DNA from: an uncultured Thermoguttaceae bacterium
GTDB taxonomy: Bacteria; Planctomycetota; Planctomycetia; Pirellulales; Thermoguttaceae
NCBI GenBank assembly: GCA_934725735.1
Contig: CAKVCP010000112.1
Location: forward strand, 1 to 7,119
Reading direction: 5' to 3'
Length of the DNA: 7,119 nucleotides
The notes beneath the pieces were generated by a model. The model was not told the origin of the DNA. It saw only the letters and a list, made by a program, of their open reading frames with translations, and ran no database searches. Of the stretch, positions 6,508-7,119 are shown piece after piece; the stretch's first letter is position 1; every line of letters starts with the position of its first letter. The translations under genes and the position numbers were made by a program.

Positions 6508-6627
6508 TTGTAAACAATTATGCGTCTGTTACTTTAGTCGTCTAGCGGAAATATCTGTTTCAAAAAATTTATTGTAAAAATTGTAAAAAACCAAAAAACA
6601 TATTAGTCAAACTCACGCGACTTACAA
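6508..6627. repeat. Cluster of four TTGTAA motifs
   Basis: TTGTAA occurs at 6508-6513, 6572-6577 and 6581-6586, and in reverse as TTACAA at 6622-6627. The middle two belong to a perfect 9-bp tandem repeat TTGTAAAAA (6572-6580 and 6581-6589). The first is part of the near-palindrome TTGTAAACAA. The last lies 6 bp before the TATAAT box. This could be a set of regulator sites, though AT-rich DNA raises the chance of coincidence. Confidence 0.3.
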
Positions 6628-6633
6628 ATGCGT

Positions 6634-6639
6634 TATAAT
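6634..6639 (+). promoter_or_regulatory. Candidate -10 box (TATAAT) for the secreted-protein gene
   Basis: A perfect TATAAT lies 56 bp before the ATG at 6696, within AT-rich DNA. No clear -35 hexamer is seen 16-18 bp upstream; the 17-bp position reads ACTCAC. The gene may rely on an activator or use a different -35. Confidence 0.45.
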
Positions 6640-6681
6640 AGACAAAACTTCAAAATACAAAACTTTTCCTACCTGTTACTT

Positions 6682-6688
6682 AGAGGAG
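6682..6688 (+). promoter_or_regulatory. Strong Shine-Dalgarno for the secreted-protein gene
   Basis: AGAGGAG lies 7 bases before the ATG at 6696. It is the best ribosome-binding site in the window and fixes the start of this gene. Confidence 0.8.
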
Positions 6689-6695
6689 TTCGAAG

Positions 6696-7119
6696 ATGCG
6701 CTCTTTCTTCTCTTCCCACGCTCTTTCGCTCGTATTAGCGACGGCGGCCTCCCTCTTCATTCCCACCGGCGCCCAAGCCGCCGACCAAGGCTATCCCGTC
6801 GACGAAACGCCCTGGGAACTCGCCCCTCCAAAACTTGTCGACGCAACCTCGATCGTCGTCTGCGATTTCACCGACCCCGCGACGCCGATCGACGGATGGA
6901 TCGGGCGCTCCAACGTTACCCTGACGCGCCTTCCCGACGCTCTCGAAATGCGCTCCTCCGTCGACGACCCCTACTTCTTCACCCCTGAAATCGACGGACT
7001 ACCCGCGGGAAAGCTCTTCGTTAAATTCCGCGTAAGTCGGCAAAACAAGGGAAACGGACAAATTTTCTTCAACACCGCTCATTCCGATTTCTGCGAGAAA
7101 AATTCCGCCCATTTTGAAA
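6696..7119 (+). CDS. Secreted protein with an N-terminal beta-sandwich-like module, 5' part only
   Basis: The frame stays open to the window end, giving the first 141 residues. A signal peptide is clear: Arg2, a hydrophobic core at about 9-22, and cleavage after GAQA (residue 28). After a short Pro-rich spacer come DFTDPATPIDGW (57-68), LEMRSS (83-88), DDPYFFTP (90-97), LPAGKLFVKFRV (102-113) and NGQIFFNT (120-127). Alternating hydrophobic strands with the DPYF and GQIFF wording resemble the jelly-roll module that, from memory, opens many secreted planctomycete sulfatases, esterases and glycosidases, where it may bind carbohydrate. The catalytic or main domain, if any, lies beyond the window, so the enzyme class cannot be named. 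The gene is divergent from the polysaccharide-initiating transferase. Start choice is firm because of the Shine-Dalgarno. Confidence 0.8.
   Translation, partial: MRSFFSSHALSLVLATAASLFIPTGAQAADQGYPVDETPWELAPPKLVDATSIVVCDFTDPATPIDGWIGRSNVTLTRLPDALEMRSSVDDPYFFTPEIDGLPAGKLFVKFRVSRQNKGNGQIFFNTAHSDFCEKNSAHFE

Larger units (their letters stand above)
6390..6695. promoter_or_regulatory. Divergent AT-rich intergenic region between the sugar transferase and the secreted protein
   Basis: These 306 bp hold no convincing gene. They must contain the promoters of both divergent genes. Visible elements are the leader inverted repeat and ribosome site of the sugar transferase, a TTGTAA cluster, and a TATAAT box and ribosome site for the plus-strand gene. 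The stretch 6540-6670 is markedly AT-rich with many short A-runs, which may give bent, easily opened DNA. No clear minus-strand -35/-10 pair was found. Confidence 0.6.

Noticed and set aside
1..7119. Search for tRNA, rRNA, CRISPR repeats, insertion-sequence ends and attachment sites
   Set aside because: No cloverleaf, regularly spaced repeat, transposase gene or paired terminal inverted repeats with target duplication was seen by eye.

Overview
The window is GC-rich bacterial DNA with AT-rich gaps between genes. It most likely comes from a planctomycete (Planctomycetota). That assignment is an inference. It rests on a HEAT-like exported protein with an internal receiver-like domain and a YDRYN tail motif, an Asp-Pro-Phe-rich linker right after a signal peptide, and a secreted protein opening with a DPY...GQIFF beta-sandwich module. 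I associate all three with planctomycete proteomes from memory; no search was run.

Layout, left to right. (1) Bases 2-256 (+) are the C-terminal part of a UmuD-type S24 peptidase, including both catalytic residues. (2) After a 51-bp gap holding a strong 11-bp hairpin comes a 798-residue N6-adenine DNA methyltransferase of the Eco57I/type IIG-like class (308-2704, +). No nuclease motif is visible in it. (3) A hairpin with T-runs on both strands (2723-2751) separates it from the convergent minus-strand gene and probably terminates both. (4) Bases 2801-5311 (-) encode an 836-residue exported helical-repeat protein carrying a degenerate receiver domain. Its leader has a TATAAT box and two consecutive hairpins. 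(5) Bases 5535-6389 (-) encode an initiating sugar transferase (PF02397 type) that would load the first sugar phosphate of a surface polysaccharide onto undecaprenyl phosphate. (6) A 306-bp AT-rich divergent region carries four TTGTAA motifs, a TATAAT box and a strong Shine-Dalgarno. (7) From 6696 (+) a secreted beta-sandwich protein begins and runs off the window.

Functionally there are two blocks. The left block is DNA-centred: an SOS-mutagenesis accessory protein followed by a DNA methyltransferase, with no umuC and no restriction nuclease inside the window. The right block is envelope-centred: an exported repeat protein, a polysaccharide-initiating transferase and a secreted protein. No tRNA, rRNA, CRISPR array, insertion sequence or attachment site was recognised. 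I see no clear new multi-gene system. The best leads are the exported degenerate receiver domain, the umuD-methyltransferase pairing and the structured leaders.
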